In this document: in pieces, positions 16,099 to 23,931 of the stretch
Position numbering within the stretch: position 1 is the first letter of the stretch
Layout: the number at the start of each line of letters is the position of its first letter
Assembly (NCBI GenBank): GCA_964564915.1
Contig: CAZMCU010000012.1
Coordinates: forward strand, 1-36,902
Source: JAFGBM01 sp964564915
Lineage (GTDB): Bacteria > Actinomycetota > Actinomycetes > Actinomycetales > Demequinaceae
Direction of reading: 5' to 3'
DNA length: 36,902 bases
Notes under the pieces: model-generated
What the model was told of the DNA's origin: nothing
What the model saw: only the letters and a program-made list of their open reading frames with translations
Databases searched by the model: none
Program-made: the position numbers and the translations under genes

Positions 16099-16880
16099 CT
16101 AGCCGACGATGAGACTCATGGCCTCCGCGCGCGTCGCCGGATCGCGCATCATCCCTCGAACGGCGGACGTCACCGTTCGCGCTCCTGGCTTCCGCACACC
16201 ACGCATCGACATGCACAGGTGTTCGCACTCGACCACGACGATGACGCCACGCGCTCCAATCGCATCGATGATCGCATCCGCGATTTCGGTGGCGAGCCGC
16301 TCTTGAACCTGAGGGCGTCGGGCGTAGATGTCGACGAGACGCGCAACCTTGGAGAGCCCCGTGATCCGTCCGTTCTCCCCCGGAATGTAGGCGACGTGAG
16401 CAACGCCGTAGAACGGAAGAAGGTGGTGCTCGCACATGGAGTACACCTCGATGTCCTTGACGAGGATCATCTCGTGATGGCCGAGTTCGAAGACCGTGGA
16501 GAGCACCTCAACCGGATCCTGCGCGATCCCAGAGAACAACTCCTCGTACGAACGCGCGACCCTCGCTGGCGTGTCCCGGAGGCCATCGCGGTCGGGATCC
16601 TCCCCGATGGCGAATAGGATCTCCCGGACCGCTTTCTCGATCCGCGGCTTGTCAACGCCGGGCTGGTCAACGCCGGGCTGGTCNNNNNNNNNNNNNNNNN
16701 NNNNNNNNNNNNNNNNNNNNNNNNNNNNNNNNNNNNNNNNNNNNNNNNNNNNNNNNNNNNNNNNNNNNNNNNNNNNNNNNNNNCCGCTTTCTCGATCCGC
16801 GGCTTGTCAACGCCGGGCTGGTCAACGCCGGGCTGGTCAACGCCACGCTGGTCGATACTCCGCTTGTTGGAATCGCTCAT
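16099..16880 (-). CDS. folE: GTP cyclohydrolase I, reading frame interrupted by an assembly gap
   Basis: Converts GTP to dihydroneopterin triphosphate, the first committed folate step. The C-terminal part is complete: VKDIEVYSMCEHHLLPFYG with zinc ligands Cys and His, and VVVECEHLCMSMRGVRKPGA with the third ligand Cys. Upstream of the ATG at 16539 the same frame continues (AVREILFAIGEDPDRDGLRD, then TPARVARSYEELFSG) into the N run. The missing start lies beyond the gap: ATG at 16880, MSDSNKRSIDQRGVDQPGV, with a four-base overlap (ATGA) on the ftsH stop. If the 55-base sequence duplicated on both sides of the gap is counted once, the two halves join in frame into a 208-residue protein. The N-terminal tail is a tandem peptide repeat (DQPGV). 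The gene as given in the sequence is therefore split only artificially. Confidence 0.9.
16629..16683. repeat. 55-base sequence duplicated across gap, copy 1
   Basis: The last 55 bases before the N run are identical to the first 55 bases after it (16784-16838). It contains two copies of the 15-base unit GTCAACGCCGGGCTG. Exact identity over 55 bases, a common assembler k-mer length, suggests overlapping contig ends left unjoined. Confidence 0.9.
16684..16783. other. Assembly gap (100 N) inside folE
   Basis: A 100-N placeholder. Because the flanks repeat each other exactly, the true gap is probably zero or holds a few more 15-base repeat units; it need not contain 100 bases. Confidence 0.9.
16784..16838. 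repeat. 55-base sequence duplicated across gap, copy 2
   Basis: Identical to 16629-16683. The copy is followed by a diverged third unit (GTCAACGCCACGCTG) and a fourth, more diverged one, encoding the start of the DQ-x-GV peptide tail of FolE. Confidence 0.9.
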
Positions 16881-18799
16881 GCCTTCGCCTCCGGCTTCTT
16901 CCCGAACCGCGACACCGTCGTGGGTAGCGGCGTTCCCTTGGCGAGGAATCCGGATGTCCAGGGCTTACGTTCCGGAAGCTTCCTGATCTTGGCAAAGATC
17001 TCGTCGAGTTGCTCCTGCAGGAGGGTCTCCTTCTCGAGGAGTTCTGCCGCGAGCGTGTCGAGAACCTTGCGGTTCCGCGTGAGCGCGGCGCTCGCCTCGC
17101 GCATCGCGCCGTCCATGAGGGCCTTGACCTCGGCGTCGATCTTGGCCGCAACCTCCTCGGAGAAGTCCCGATTGTGCCCCACGTCCCTGCCGAGGAATAC
17201 CTCGCCCGAACCGCTCGACATCCGGACCGACCCCAGCGCGGCGCTCATCCCGAACTCCGTAACCATCTGCCGAGCGGTTTCCGTCGCCGAAGAGATGTCG
17301 TTCGACGCGCCCGTCGACGGGTCGCCGAAGACGAGTTCCTCCGCCATGCGTCCGCCCATGGAATACGCCAGCGCGTCGAGAAGTTGGTTGCGGCTCTTGG
17401 AGTAACGGTCCTCGACCGGCATGACCATCGTGTACCCCAGGGCACGACCCCTCGGCAGGATCGTCACCTTGGTGACGGGATCGGTGTGGTGAAGCGAGGC
17501 GGCGACGATGGCGTGGCCGCCCTCGTGGTAGGCGGTCACCTTCTTGTCGTGATCGTCCATGACGCGGGTGCGCTTCTGGGGGCCGGCGATGACCCGGTCG
17601 ATCGCCTCGTCGATAGCGGGGGTGTCGACGAGGCTCATGTCGCGACGCGCCGTCAACAATGCGGCCTCGTTGAGGACGTTGGCAAGGTCGGCACCCGTGA
17701 AGCCTGGGGTACGACGCGCGACGGCCTTGAGGTCGACCTCCGGCGCGATCGGTTTCCCCTTGGCGTGCACCTCGAGGATCTTCTGACGTCCGACGAGGTC
17801 GGGCGCGTCGACGGGAACCTGCCGGTCGAAACGGCCCGGGCGCAGAAGCGCGGGGTCGAGGATGTCGGGGCGGTTCGTCGCCGCGATGAGGATGACGTTG
17901 GTGTTGAGGTCGAAGCCATCCATCTCGACGAGCATCTGGTTGAGGGTTTGCTCCCGTTCGTCGTGGCCACCACCGAGTCCCGCACCGCGGTGCCGCCCGA
18001 CCGCGTCGATTTCGTCGACAAAGATGATCGCGGGAGAACTCTTCTTCGCCTGCTCGAAGAGGTCCCGGACCCTACTCGCGCCGACGCCCACGAACATCTC
18101 CACGAAGTCGGAACCGGAGATCGAGAAGAACGGCACCCCCGCCTCCCCCGCGACCGCGCGCGCCAGGAGCGTCTTCCCGGTTCCGGGCGGACCGTAGAGG
18201 AGCACGCCTTTGGGGATCTTGGCACCCACCGCCAAGAACTTTGCCGGGGTTTCGAGGAACTCCTCGATCTCCTTGAGCTCCTCGACCGCCTCGTCCACTC
18301 CCGCGACGTCCTCGAACTTCACCGTCGGGGTGTCGGGGGTGACGAGTTTGGCTCGTGAGCGGCCGAACTGCATGATCCGTCCGCCCCCACCTTGCAGGTT
18401 CGACATGAGAAGCCAGAACAACCCGATGAAGATGAGGAGGGGAATGAGGGTGCCGAGAATCGCCGACCACACGCTGCCATGCGGGACCTCAACGTTGTAC
18501 CCGAGGGTAGGTTTCGCAGCCTCGATCGCGGTGATCACCGCTTCGCCTTGGGGCGCGAGGTAGAAGAACTGGATGCGCGTTCCCAGATCCTCCATCGGTT
18601 CGGTGAACGTCACCTCGACCCGTTGATCGCCGTCGATCACCTTCGCCTGCTCGACCTTGCCGGATCGCAACAACTCGAAACCCTTGGAGGTGTCCACTTG
18701 CGTCGCGGGAGCCGCACCGAGGCTTGCCACGACCCACAGGAATCCCGCCCCAATGAGCAGAAGGGGAACGAGGCGACGGAGCACGGTACGACGATTCAT
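16877..18799 (-). CDS. ftsH: ATP-dependent zinc metalloprotease FtsH
   Basis: Membrane-anchored AAA+ protease that degrades membrane and short-lived regulatory proteins. The 640 residues comprise a first membrane segment (about 9-30), an extracytoplasmic domain, a second membrane segment (about 109-132), then the AAA module: Walker A GPPGTGKT (about 202-209), Walker B IIFVDEIDAVGR, and the second region of homology ATNRPDILDPALLRPGRFDR. The M41 protease domain has the zinc motif HEGGH (about 424-428), where HEAGH is commoner, and ends with a hydrophilic Lys/Pro tail. The ATG at 18799 has TAGAGT nine bases upstream in the 29-base space after hpt, so it may have its own promoter. Its stop overlaps the folE start. 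Confidence 0.97.
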   Translation of the reverse strand: MNRRTVLRRLVPLLLIGAGFLWVVASLGAAPATQVDTSKGFELLRSGKVEQAKVIDGDQRVEVTFTEPMEDLGTRIQFFYLAPQGEAVITAIEAAKPTLGYNVEVPHGSVWSAILGTLIPLLIFIGLFWLLMSNLQGGGGRIMQFGRSRAKLVTPDTPTVKFEDVAGVDEAVEELKEIEEFLETPAKFLAVGAKIPKGVLLYGPPGTGKTLLARAVAGEAGVPFFSISGSDFVEMFVGVGASRVRDLFEQAKKSSPAIIFVDEIDAVGRHRGAGLGGGHDEREQTLNQMLVEMDGFDLNTNVILIAATNRPDILDPALLRPGRFDRQVPVDAPDLVGRQKILEVHAKGKPIAPEVDLKAVARRTPGFTGADLANVLNEAALLTARRDMSLVDTPAIDEAIDRVIAGPQKRTRVMDDHDKKVTAYHEGGHAIVAASLHHTDPVTKVTILPRGRALGYTMVMPVEDRYSKSRNQLLDALAYSMGGRMAEELVFGDPSTGASNDISSATETARQMVTEFGMSAALGSVRMSSGSGEVFLGRDVGHNRDFSEEVAAKIDAEVKALMDGAMREASAALTRNRKVLDTLAAELLEKETLLQEQLDEIFAKIRKLPERKPWTSGFLAKGTPLPTTVSRFGKKPEAKA

Positions 18800-18808
18800 G
18801 GTGACAAG

Positions 18809-18814
18809 ACTCTA
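18809..18814 (-). promoter_or_regulatory. Predicted -10 box of ftsH
   Basis: Minus-strand TAGAGT, nine bases before the ftsH ATG, which lacks a Shine-Dalgarno sequence. It would give an internal promoter with a very short or no leader inside the long gene run; the -35 would lie in the end of hpt. Confidence 0.35.
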
Positions 18815-18828
18815 CGCTGCGAAGCGCG

Positions 18829-19395
18829 TCATTCCTGGTCGTCGCTGTAAGCGCGGGGCGAAAGAACCGCGAGATAGGGTAGGCCGCGGTATCGCTCCGC
18901 GTAGTCGAGGCCGAACCCCACGACAAAGTCATTGGGGATATCGATCCCGACATACTTCAGGGGAACGTTCACCACGGCGGCGTCCGATTTGCGGAATAGG
19001 GCCGCCACCTCGACCGAGAGCGCCCCCCTCGACCGGAGGTTTCCCAAGAGCCACGCGAGCGTTCGGCCGGAATCGACGATGTCCTCGACAACGAGGACGT
19101 GCTTCCCGTGGAGATCGGCGTCAAGGTCCTTGAGGATGCGCACGACCCCCGAGGACCGGGTTCCCGCGCCGTACGACGAGACGGCCATCCAGTCCATCTC
19201 GACCGCGAGGGGGAGCCGCCGAATGAGATCGGCGACGACGACGACGGCACCCTTGAGCACGCCGACGAGCAGAAGCGTCGAAGGGTCCGGGTAATCGCGG
19301 CGAATCTCGTTGGCTATCCTGTCGAGGGCGGCGGCAATCTCGTCCTCCGTTGCCGCGACCCCGTCGAGGTCCGCGGTCAGTTCCTGCTCGGTCAC
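18829..19395 (-). CDS. hpt: Hypoxanthine (guanine) phosphoribosyltransferase
   Basis: Purine salvage enzyme converting hypoxanthine or guanine plus PRPP to IMP or GMP. The 188 residues show the type I PRTase layout: VGVLKGAVVVVADLIRRL, the flexible loop MAVSSYGAGTRSSG, the PRPP-binding motif VLVVEDIVDSGRTL (about 101-114), and the base-binding VPLKYVGIDIPNDFVVGFGL with Lys and Asp near the C-terminus. The GTG at 19395 overlaps the tilS stop. The tilS-hpt-ftsH order is conserved across many bacteria. Confidence 0.96.
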   Translation of the reverse strand: MTEQELTADLDGVAATEDEIAAALDRIANEIRRDYPDPSTLLLVGVLKGAVVVVADLIRRLPLAVEMDWMAVSSYGAGTRSSGVVRILKDLDADLHGKHVLVVEDIVDSGRTLAWLLGNLRSRGALSVEVAALFRKSDAAVVNVPLKYVGIDIPNDFVVGFGLDYAERYRGLPYLAVLSPRAYSDDQE

Positions 19396-20390
19396 TCCGT
19401 GGGTCTCCTGAGCTCGTCGGGGCTGTGGACCACCAGCCTTCCATATTCGCGGGATGCCTCAAAACCTCCGGGTAGGGCGACGGACCCTTGCCCCCGATAG
19501 TTCGTCACGAGCTGATCCATCGCATTGACGTGCGCCGACGTGACCGGGCCCGCCCCTTGTCGCTCGGCGAGCATCTTGAGTATCCGACCGCGGATCGCCT
19601 CCGGAAGCGAGGCGAGCATGTCGACCGGCCATCCATCGGCGGACGCGGACGTGTGGAGCGCCGCACGGGCCTGACGCTCCAACTCGTCGGCGTCCGATTG
19701 GAGGAGAGCCGCGGAACGCGCGAGCCCGGGGATGACCCCCGGCCCCAGCACGTCGATGAGCGCGGGCATGACCTTTCCCCTGAGGGCCGACCGCTTGGGA
19801 CCGCCATCCGGTTCGTTCGTCGGATCGAGCCATGGGCTCAGGTGAAGGGCGGCACACACCGCCTCGGTATCGTGCCTCCTCAACCCGAGGAAGGGACGAA
19901 CGACGTTCCCCCGCCTCGCGGGCATCCCGGCGAGGGTTCGGGCTCCGGAACCCCTCGCGAGGGCGAGGAGCACCGATTCGGCTTGGTCGTCCATCGTGTG
20001 TCCCAGGAGGACATGCGGATTGATGCCTCCCTCCGCGATCACGCGCCGCTCGATCGCCGCGTATCGTGCGATGCGGGCTGCCGCCTCGGGGCCACCCTCC
20101 CGGCCCACGACCACCTTCTCGACATGGACGACGGACATTCCGGCGAGCCTGCACTGGTCGATCGCGCGAAGGGAGATGTTCCCGCTGTCCTTATGGATCC
20201 CGTGGTCCACCACGATCGCTCCCGCGACGAAGCCCTCCTTGTGGGCGACGAAGGCCGTCGCCGCGGTGAGGGCGAGAGAATCTGGCCCCCCGGAGCACGC
20301 CACCCACAGGCGTGTGCCCACCTCGAGGCCTTCAAGGGCCTCGCGAACGGCCGCACGCGCGATGGCCACGGCGGGGTGGGGTCCCGTCAC
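19392..20390 (-). CDS. tilS: tRNA(Ile)-lysidine synthase
   Basis: Modifies C34 of the CAU anticodon of one tRNA-Ile to lysidine so that it reads AUA instead of AUG. The 332 residues have the N-type ATP pyrophosphatase PP-loop SGGPDS at 33-38, the HGIHKDSGN region, VLLGHTMDDQAESVLLALAR (a TilS hallmark) and the MPARRGNVVRPFLGLRRHDT segment. The GTG at 20390 follows GGAGG. The protein is of the short type typical of Actinomycetota. The ATG 24 bases further upstream belongs to another frame. Confidence 0.94.
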   Translation of the reverse strand: MTGPHPAVAIARAAVREALEGLEVGTRLWVACSGGPDSLALTAATAFVAHKEGFVAGAIVVDHGIHKDSGNISLRAIDQCRLAGMSVVHVEKVVVGREGGPEAAARIARYAAIERRVIAEGGINPHVLLGHTMDDQAESVLLALARGSGARTLAGMPARRGNVVRPFLGLRRHDTEAVCAALHLSPWLDPTNEPDGGPKRSALRGKVMPALIDVLGPGVIPGLARSAALLQSDADELERQARAALHTSASADGWPVDMLASLPEAIRGRILKMLAERQGAGPVTSAHVNAMDQLVTNYRGQGSVALPGGFEASREYGRLVVHSPDELRRPTE

Positions 20391-20414
20391 GGAATCCTCC
20401 GACTCATGTCTCCA

Positions 20415-21854
20415 TTATCCGCACCCGCAACCGGCAAGCGCCGCCACAAACTGGTCGATCGCCGCGCGCGGATTGGTCTGCCCCCAGGGCAAACCATCGG
20501 CGAGCACGGAAAACGCCAACCACCGTCCGTCGGCGGTGACGACCGTCCCGCTCAGGGCCGTGACTCCCGAAAGGCTTCCGGTCTTCGCCCGCACCACTCC
20601 CGCCGCCTCCGAACCGCCGTAGCGGTCATACAACGTGCCGCGGAGCGCCCCGACGGGGAACTGTTCCAAGAGGTCGTCCCAAGCGGGGTTGCGGGCGAGA
20701 AGGACGACGAGATCGGTGAGCGCCCGCGGGGGAATCTTGTTGGTGCTGGAGTAACCCGAACCGTCGGTCATGGTGATTCCCGTCGTGTCCAGGCCCATGG
20801 ACCTCAGGCGAACGAGGGCTTCGCTCGTCCCCGCCTCCGTGCTTCCCGGGAGCCCGCTTTCTAGGGCGAGCACCTTGAGAAGAACCTCGGCGATCGTGTT
20901 GTCGGAGTACCACAGCATGTAGGAGAGGACATCCATAAGGGGGGCGGATTCGACGAACCCAATCTCGGTCTCCCCCGACGCCTCGACCCCGCGCGTGACC
21001 GTCCCCACGTCGAATCCGCGCTCGATGAGTCGATGGGCGAAGACGTCGGCGACGGCAAGGCTCGGATCGAGGTATCGCTCCGGTTCCACGTTCTCGTCGT
21101 CACTCCTGGTGCCGGGAACGATACCCACGTCGATGGCGAGTCCCGACGGTGGGGCGCAGTAGCCATGCGTCACCGCACTCCAGCCCCACCCCTCGGGGAT
21201 CACGGGTCCTCCGAAGGCGTGGTCATCGACGACGATGTTGACCGTGGTCACCCCCGCCTCGCTGAGCGTCCCCACGATCTCGTCGGCAAGGTCCGCGAGG
21301 CCGGCGTATCCATTCGCGCTGGACCCGCTTCCCCCGTGCCCATAGTCGGCACTCAAGAGCATGTCCCCACCCGCGACGAGCGTGACTCGAGCCGTTCCCG
21401 ACGCGTTCGCACCCTCCCACGTCACCGAGGTTCGGAGGCGAAGATCCGGACCAAGGGCGCCGAAGACCGCGGAGGCGGTGAGCATCTTGTCGTTCGAGGC
21501 TGGGATTCGGGGGGTGCTCGCCCGGACCGACGCCAAGACCTCTCCCGTGACGATATCCACCACCGATATCCCGGTCGAGGCCCGCATCCTTGAATCGTCG
21601 CGGAGCCGGTTGGCGAGGGCCTGAACAGCGGCGGCCGAGGGAAGGGGAGCATCGGACTCTAGGCTCGCGATGGGATCGGCGGGGATCGGAATCTCCGGGG
21701 AAACGGCGGCGGGAAAGGGTGCGGGAGGCTGGGCAACGGCGTCGTTCGTGATCCACCCTGGGGCGACGTCATAGGCGTCGGCAACGGCGTACCCCCCACA
21801 AGTCCCAAGGACGATGGCCATAGTCGTGAGTACGATGGACCTCTTCTTCACCAT
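20415..21854 (-). CDS. dacB: D-alanyl-D-alanine carboxypeptidase / endopeptidase (PBP4, peptidase S13)
   Basis: Penicillin-binding protein of the S13 family that trims or cleaves peptidoglycan peptides outside the membrane. The 479 residues begin with a signal peptide or anchor (KKRSIVLTTMAIVLGTCGGY) and a Pro/Ala-rich stretch (about 40-65). The catalytic motifs are SxxK at S120-K123 (PASNDKML), SxN at S317-N319 (WYSDNT) and KTG at K424-G426 (VRAKTGSLSG). The ATG at 21854 is preceded by GAGGAGG. It is the first gene of the long minus-strand run and divergent from ppa. It ends with a Cys-Gly pair (AGCGCG), of unknown meaning. Confidence 0.94.
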   Translation of the reverse strand: MVKKRSIVLTTMAIVLGTCGGYAVADAYDVAPGWITNDAVAQPPAPFPAAVSPEIPIPADPIASLESDAPLPSAAAVQALANRLRDDSRMRASTGISVVDIVTGEVLASVRASTPRIPASNDKMLTASAVFGALGPDLRLRTSVTWEGANASGTARVTLVAGGDMLLSADYGHGGSGSSANGYAGLADLADEIVGTLSEAGVTTVNIVVDDHAFGGPVIPEGWGWSAVTHGYCAPPSGLAIDVGIVPGTRSDDENVEPERYLDPSLAVADVFAHRLIERGFDVGTVTRGVEASGETEIGFVESAPLMDVLSYMLWYSDNTIAEVLLKVLALESGLPGSTEAGTSEALVRLRSMGLDTTGITMTDGSGYSSTNKIPPRALTDLVVLLARNPAWDDLLEQFPVGALRGTLYDRYGGSEAAGVVRAKTGSLSGVTALSGTVVTADGRWLAFSVLADGLPWGQTNPRAAIDQFVAALAGCGCG

Positions 21855-21875
21855 TAACCTCCTCTATGCGCCACA

Positions 21876-21886
21876 CTAGTAACTAG
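21876..21886. promoter_or_regulatory. Short palindrome in the dacB/ppa divergent promoter region
   Basis: CTAGT-A-ACTAG is a perfect 5-1-5 inverted repeat in the middle of the 54-base space between the divergent dacB and ppa starts. Being TA-rich in GC-rich surroundings it may be the shared promoter core or an operator. No -35 was identified. Confidence 0.3.
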
Positions 21887-21908
21887 AGGCCACCGACGAA
21901 GGACGGGC

Positions 21909-22412
21909 ATGGAATTCGACGTCATTATCGAGATCCCCAAGGGGAGTCGAAACAAGTACGAGGTCGACCACAAGACCGGGAAGATCCGGCTCGACCGCAT
22001 GCTGTTCACGTCGACCCGCTATCCGGACGACTACGGATTCATCGAGGACACCCTGGGGCAGGATGGTGACCCCCTCGACGCGCTCGTCTTGCTGGAGGAG
22101 CCGACGTTCCCCGGGTGCCTCATTCGGTGTCGCGCTCTGGGCATGTTCCGGATGCACGACGAGGCTGGGCCCGACGACAAGATTCTGGCCGTCCCCGTCG
22201 CCGATCAGCGGGCCGCATGGCGCCGTGAGATCAGCGACGTCAGCGACTACCACCTCATCGAGGTACGACATTTCTTCGAGGTCTACAAGGACATCGAGCC
22301 GGGCAAGTCCGTCGAGGGAGCAACCTGGGTTGGGCGAGCGGAAGCCGAAGCCGAGATCCTTGCCTCCTACGAGCGCGCGAAAAACGCCCCGCCCGAGGGT
22401 ACCGAGCACTAA
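21909..22412 (+). CDS. ppa: Inorganic pyrophosphatase, family I
   Basis: Soluble Mg-dependent enzyme that hydrolyses pyrophosphate and pulls biosynthetic reactions forward. The 167 residues include VIIEIPKGSRNKYEVDHKTG, LDRMLFTSTRYPDDYGFIEDT and the signature DGDPLDALVLL with its metal-binding aspartates. The C-terminal part has HFFEVYKDIEPGK. The length is typical of bacterial family I enzymes. The ATG at 21909 follows AAGGA. The stop lies four bases from the convergent NlpC/P60 gene stop. Confidence 0.97.
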   Translation: MEFDVIIEIPKGSRNKYEVDHKTGKIRLDRMLFTSTRYPDDYGFIEDTLGQDGDPLDALVLLEEPTFPGCLIRCRALGMFRMHDEAGPDDKILAVPVADQRAAWRREISDVSDYHLIEVRHFFEVYKDIEPGKSVEGATWVGRAEAEAEILASYERAKNAPPEGTEH

Positions 22413-22416
22413 GGCT

Positions 22417-23721
22417 CTACGGGCGTCCCGCGAATGGCATGAGGTCACTGGCGGCCCACGAGTTGCGGTAGTCGCGGGTCTTGACGTAACCACCGGGTTT
22501 CGGTGCCTCGACGATCGTATTGTTCCCGATGTACATCGTCACGTGGTACACCCCGCTCGCCTGCCCGTTGCTCCCAAAGAAGATGAGGTCCCCTAAGCGA
22601 AGGGCCGGATACGGAACCTTCCCGACGTAGGCGTACTGCTGCCTGGACGTGCGCGGGATGTACACGCCCGCCGTTCTCCACGAGGTCGATGTGAGGCCGG
22701 AGCAGTCCCATGCGTGGGGGCCCGCTGCTCCCAGAATGTAGGGGTCGCCGATATGGGACATGGCGAAGAGCACCGCGATCTGCCCTTGTTCGGCCGTGCC
22801 GACCGACGTCCCACCGAAGGGGGTGGCGTTCGGATCCGTAGCCTCCTCCGGCGATAAGCCGTATTGCTGTGCGGCAAGGGCCGCCAATTGCGCACGGAGT
22901 TGAGCCTCTGCAGCGGCCCTCGCGGCCCGTTCGGCTGCTAGGCCCGCTTGGCGGTCCCTCTGCAGTTGAGCGGACGTGCGCTGCAATGCGGCAAGCCTGA
23001 TCATGGCTTCGTTCCGCGCCACTTCCGCGTCCGCGTACGCCTGCTGGGCGTCCGCCTCTGCTTGCACCGCGGCATGGTAGGCGTCCTCCGCGGCTTGCTC
23101 CGCGACGATCGCGTCGTCGGCGGCTTCCTCGGCGTACCTGCGCATCGTCTGGGCAACCAGTTCGGCGGCTCGAACCTCCTCGACCACGACGGCGGCGTCA
23201 TCCGACGCGCGGTTGATGGCCTCCGAGCGGGTGATGACGTCCTCGAACCCGTCCGCAGTCATGATCGCTTCGAACGACCCGAGGTTTCCTCCCTCGCGGT
23301 ACGACGCCATCGCGATCACGGCGAGGTCCCCTCGGGCTTCCTCGAGTGCGCGTTCCGCTTCATCCGCACGGCTGTTCGCGGTGAACAACTGCCGCTGAGA
23401 CTCGACGTTCTCCCACTGCCGGAGGGCGTATTCCTCCTCGGCTTGAGCCTCGGCGACATCGGCGATATGAAGGGCTTGCTCAAGTTGCACGATGGCGGCG
23501 TCCAGGTCGGCGACCGTCGCCTTCTGGTTCCTCACCGCGGCTTGAGCGGCCCTCACTTGAGACGCCCCGGGGTAGTCGGATCCGTGGGCCTGCGAGGCCG
23601 CAACCACCGTCCCGAGGCCGCTGAGCGTCAGCGTGGCGGCCACGATGAACACCACATGACGCCACGACATCAACAAGGGTCGGGCGACGGCAACCGCGCC
23701 GCCCCTGGGGGTCTGTCTCAT
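22417..23721 (-). CDS. Secreted coiled-coil NlpC/P60 cell-wall hydrolase
   Basis: Predicted peptidoglycan endopeptidase, 434 residues from the ATG at 23721. It has a signal peptide (hydrophobic WRHVVFIVAATLTLSGLGTVVAA), then a long Ala/Glu-rich coiled coil (about residues 55-290) as in RipA-type enzymes, and a C-terminal NlpC/P60 domain (about 320-430) with catalytic Cys in AWDCSGLTS, His in VYHVTMYIG and a third polar position near IVEAPKPGG. The start was chosen because AAGGTGG lies eight bases upstream. An in-frame ATG at 23742 and a further one at 23808 are less likely. Actinobacterial homologues act in cell separation; the coiled coil suggests control by a partner such as FtsEX, not seen here. 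Confidence 0.86.
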   Translation of the reverse strand: MRQTPRGGAVAVARPLLMSWRHVVFIVAATLTLSGLGTVVAASQAHGSDYPGASQVRAAQAAVRNQKATVADLDAAIVQLEQALHIADVAEAQAEEEYALRQWENVESQRQLFTANSRADEAERALEEARGDLAVIAMASYREGGNLGSFEAIMTADGFEDVITRSEAINRASDDAAVVVEEVRAAELVAQTMRRYAEEAADDAIVAEQAAEDAYHAAVQAEADAQQAYADAEVARNEAMIRLAALQRTSAQLQRDRQAGLAAERAARAAAEAQLRAQLAALAAQQYGLSPEEATDPNATPFGGTSVGTAEQGQIAVLFAMSHIGDPYILGAAGPHAWDCSGLTSTSWRTAGVYIPRTSRQQYAYVGKVPYPALRLGDLIFFGSNGQASGVYHVTMYIGNNTIVEAPKPGGYVKTRDYRNSWAASDLMPFAGRP

Positions 23722-23915
23722 ATCGAATGCCACCTTCGTCATCGAACGGGGGCCAAGGACCCCGCCATGTCGTCGATGCACCGCTCCCCAGCCAGCAGCA
23801 CCGTTCACTTCGATCGTACGTCGCCCAGCCCGAACACGGAACCTTTAGGGGTTGTGACCTGGGTCTCACACCGCCATGTTCCGAAATGCTGTTGGCCCCT
23901 GCTCCCGCAGTGGCC

Positions 23916-23921
23916 TAGGGT
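23916..23921 (+). promoter_or_regulatory. Predicted metX promoter (-10 TAGGGT)
   Basis: TAGGGT at 23916-23921 with TTGGCC at 23892-23897, an 18-base spacer. The -10 lies ten bases before the metX ATG and there is no Shine-Dalgarno, so the mRNA probably starts within a few bases of the start codon. I see no recognisable SAM riboswitch fold in the 190 bases upstream. Confidence 0.45.
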
Positions 23922-23931
23922 TGTCTCCGGC

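Noticed and set aside
22948..23931. N-terminal extension of metX reaching back into the NlpC/P60 gene
   Set aside because: The extension is antisense to the coiled-coil region; the conserved MetX protein begins at ATG 23932 behind a promoter-like sequence.
23743..23931. SAM or other riboswitch upstream of metX
   Set aside because: No conserved riboswitch core recognised; the promoter appears to lie within 20 bases of the start, leaving no leader.
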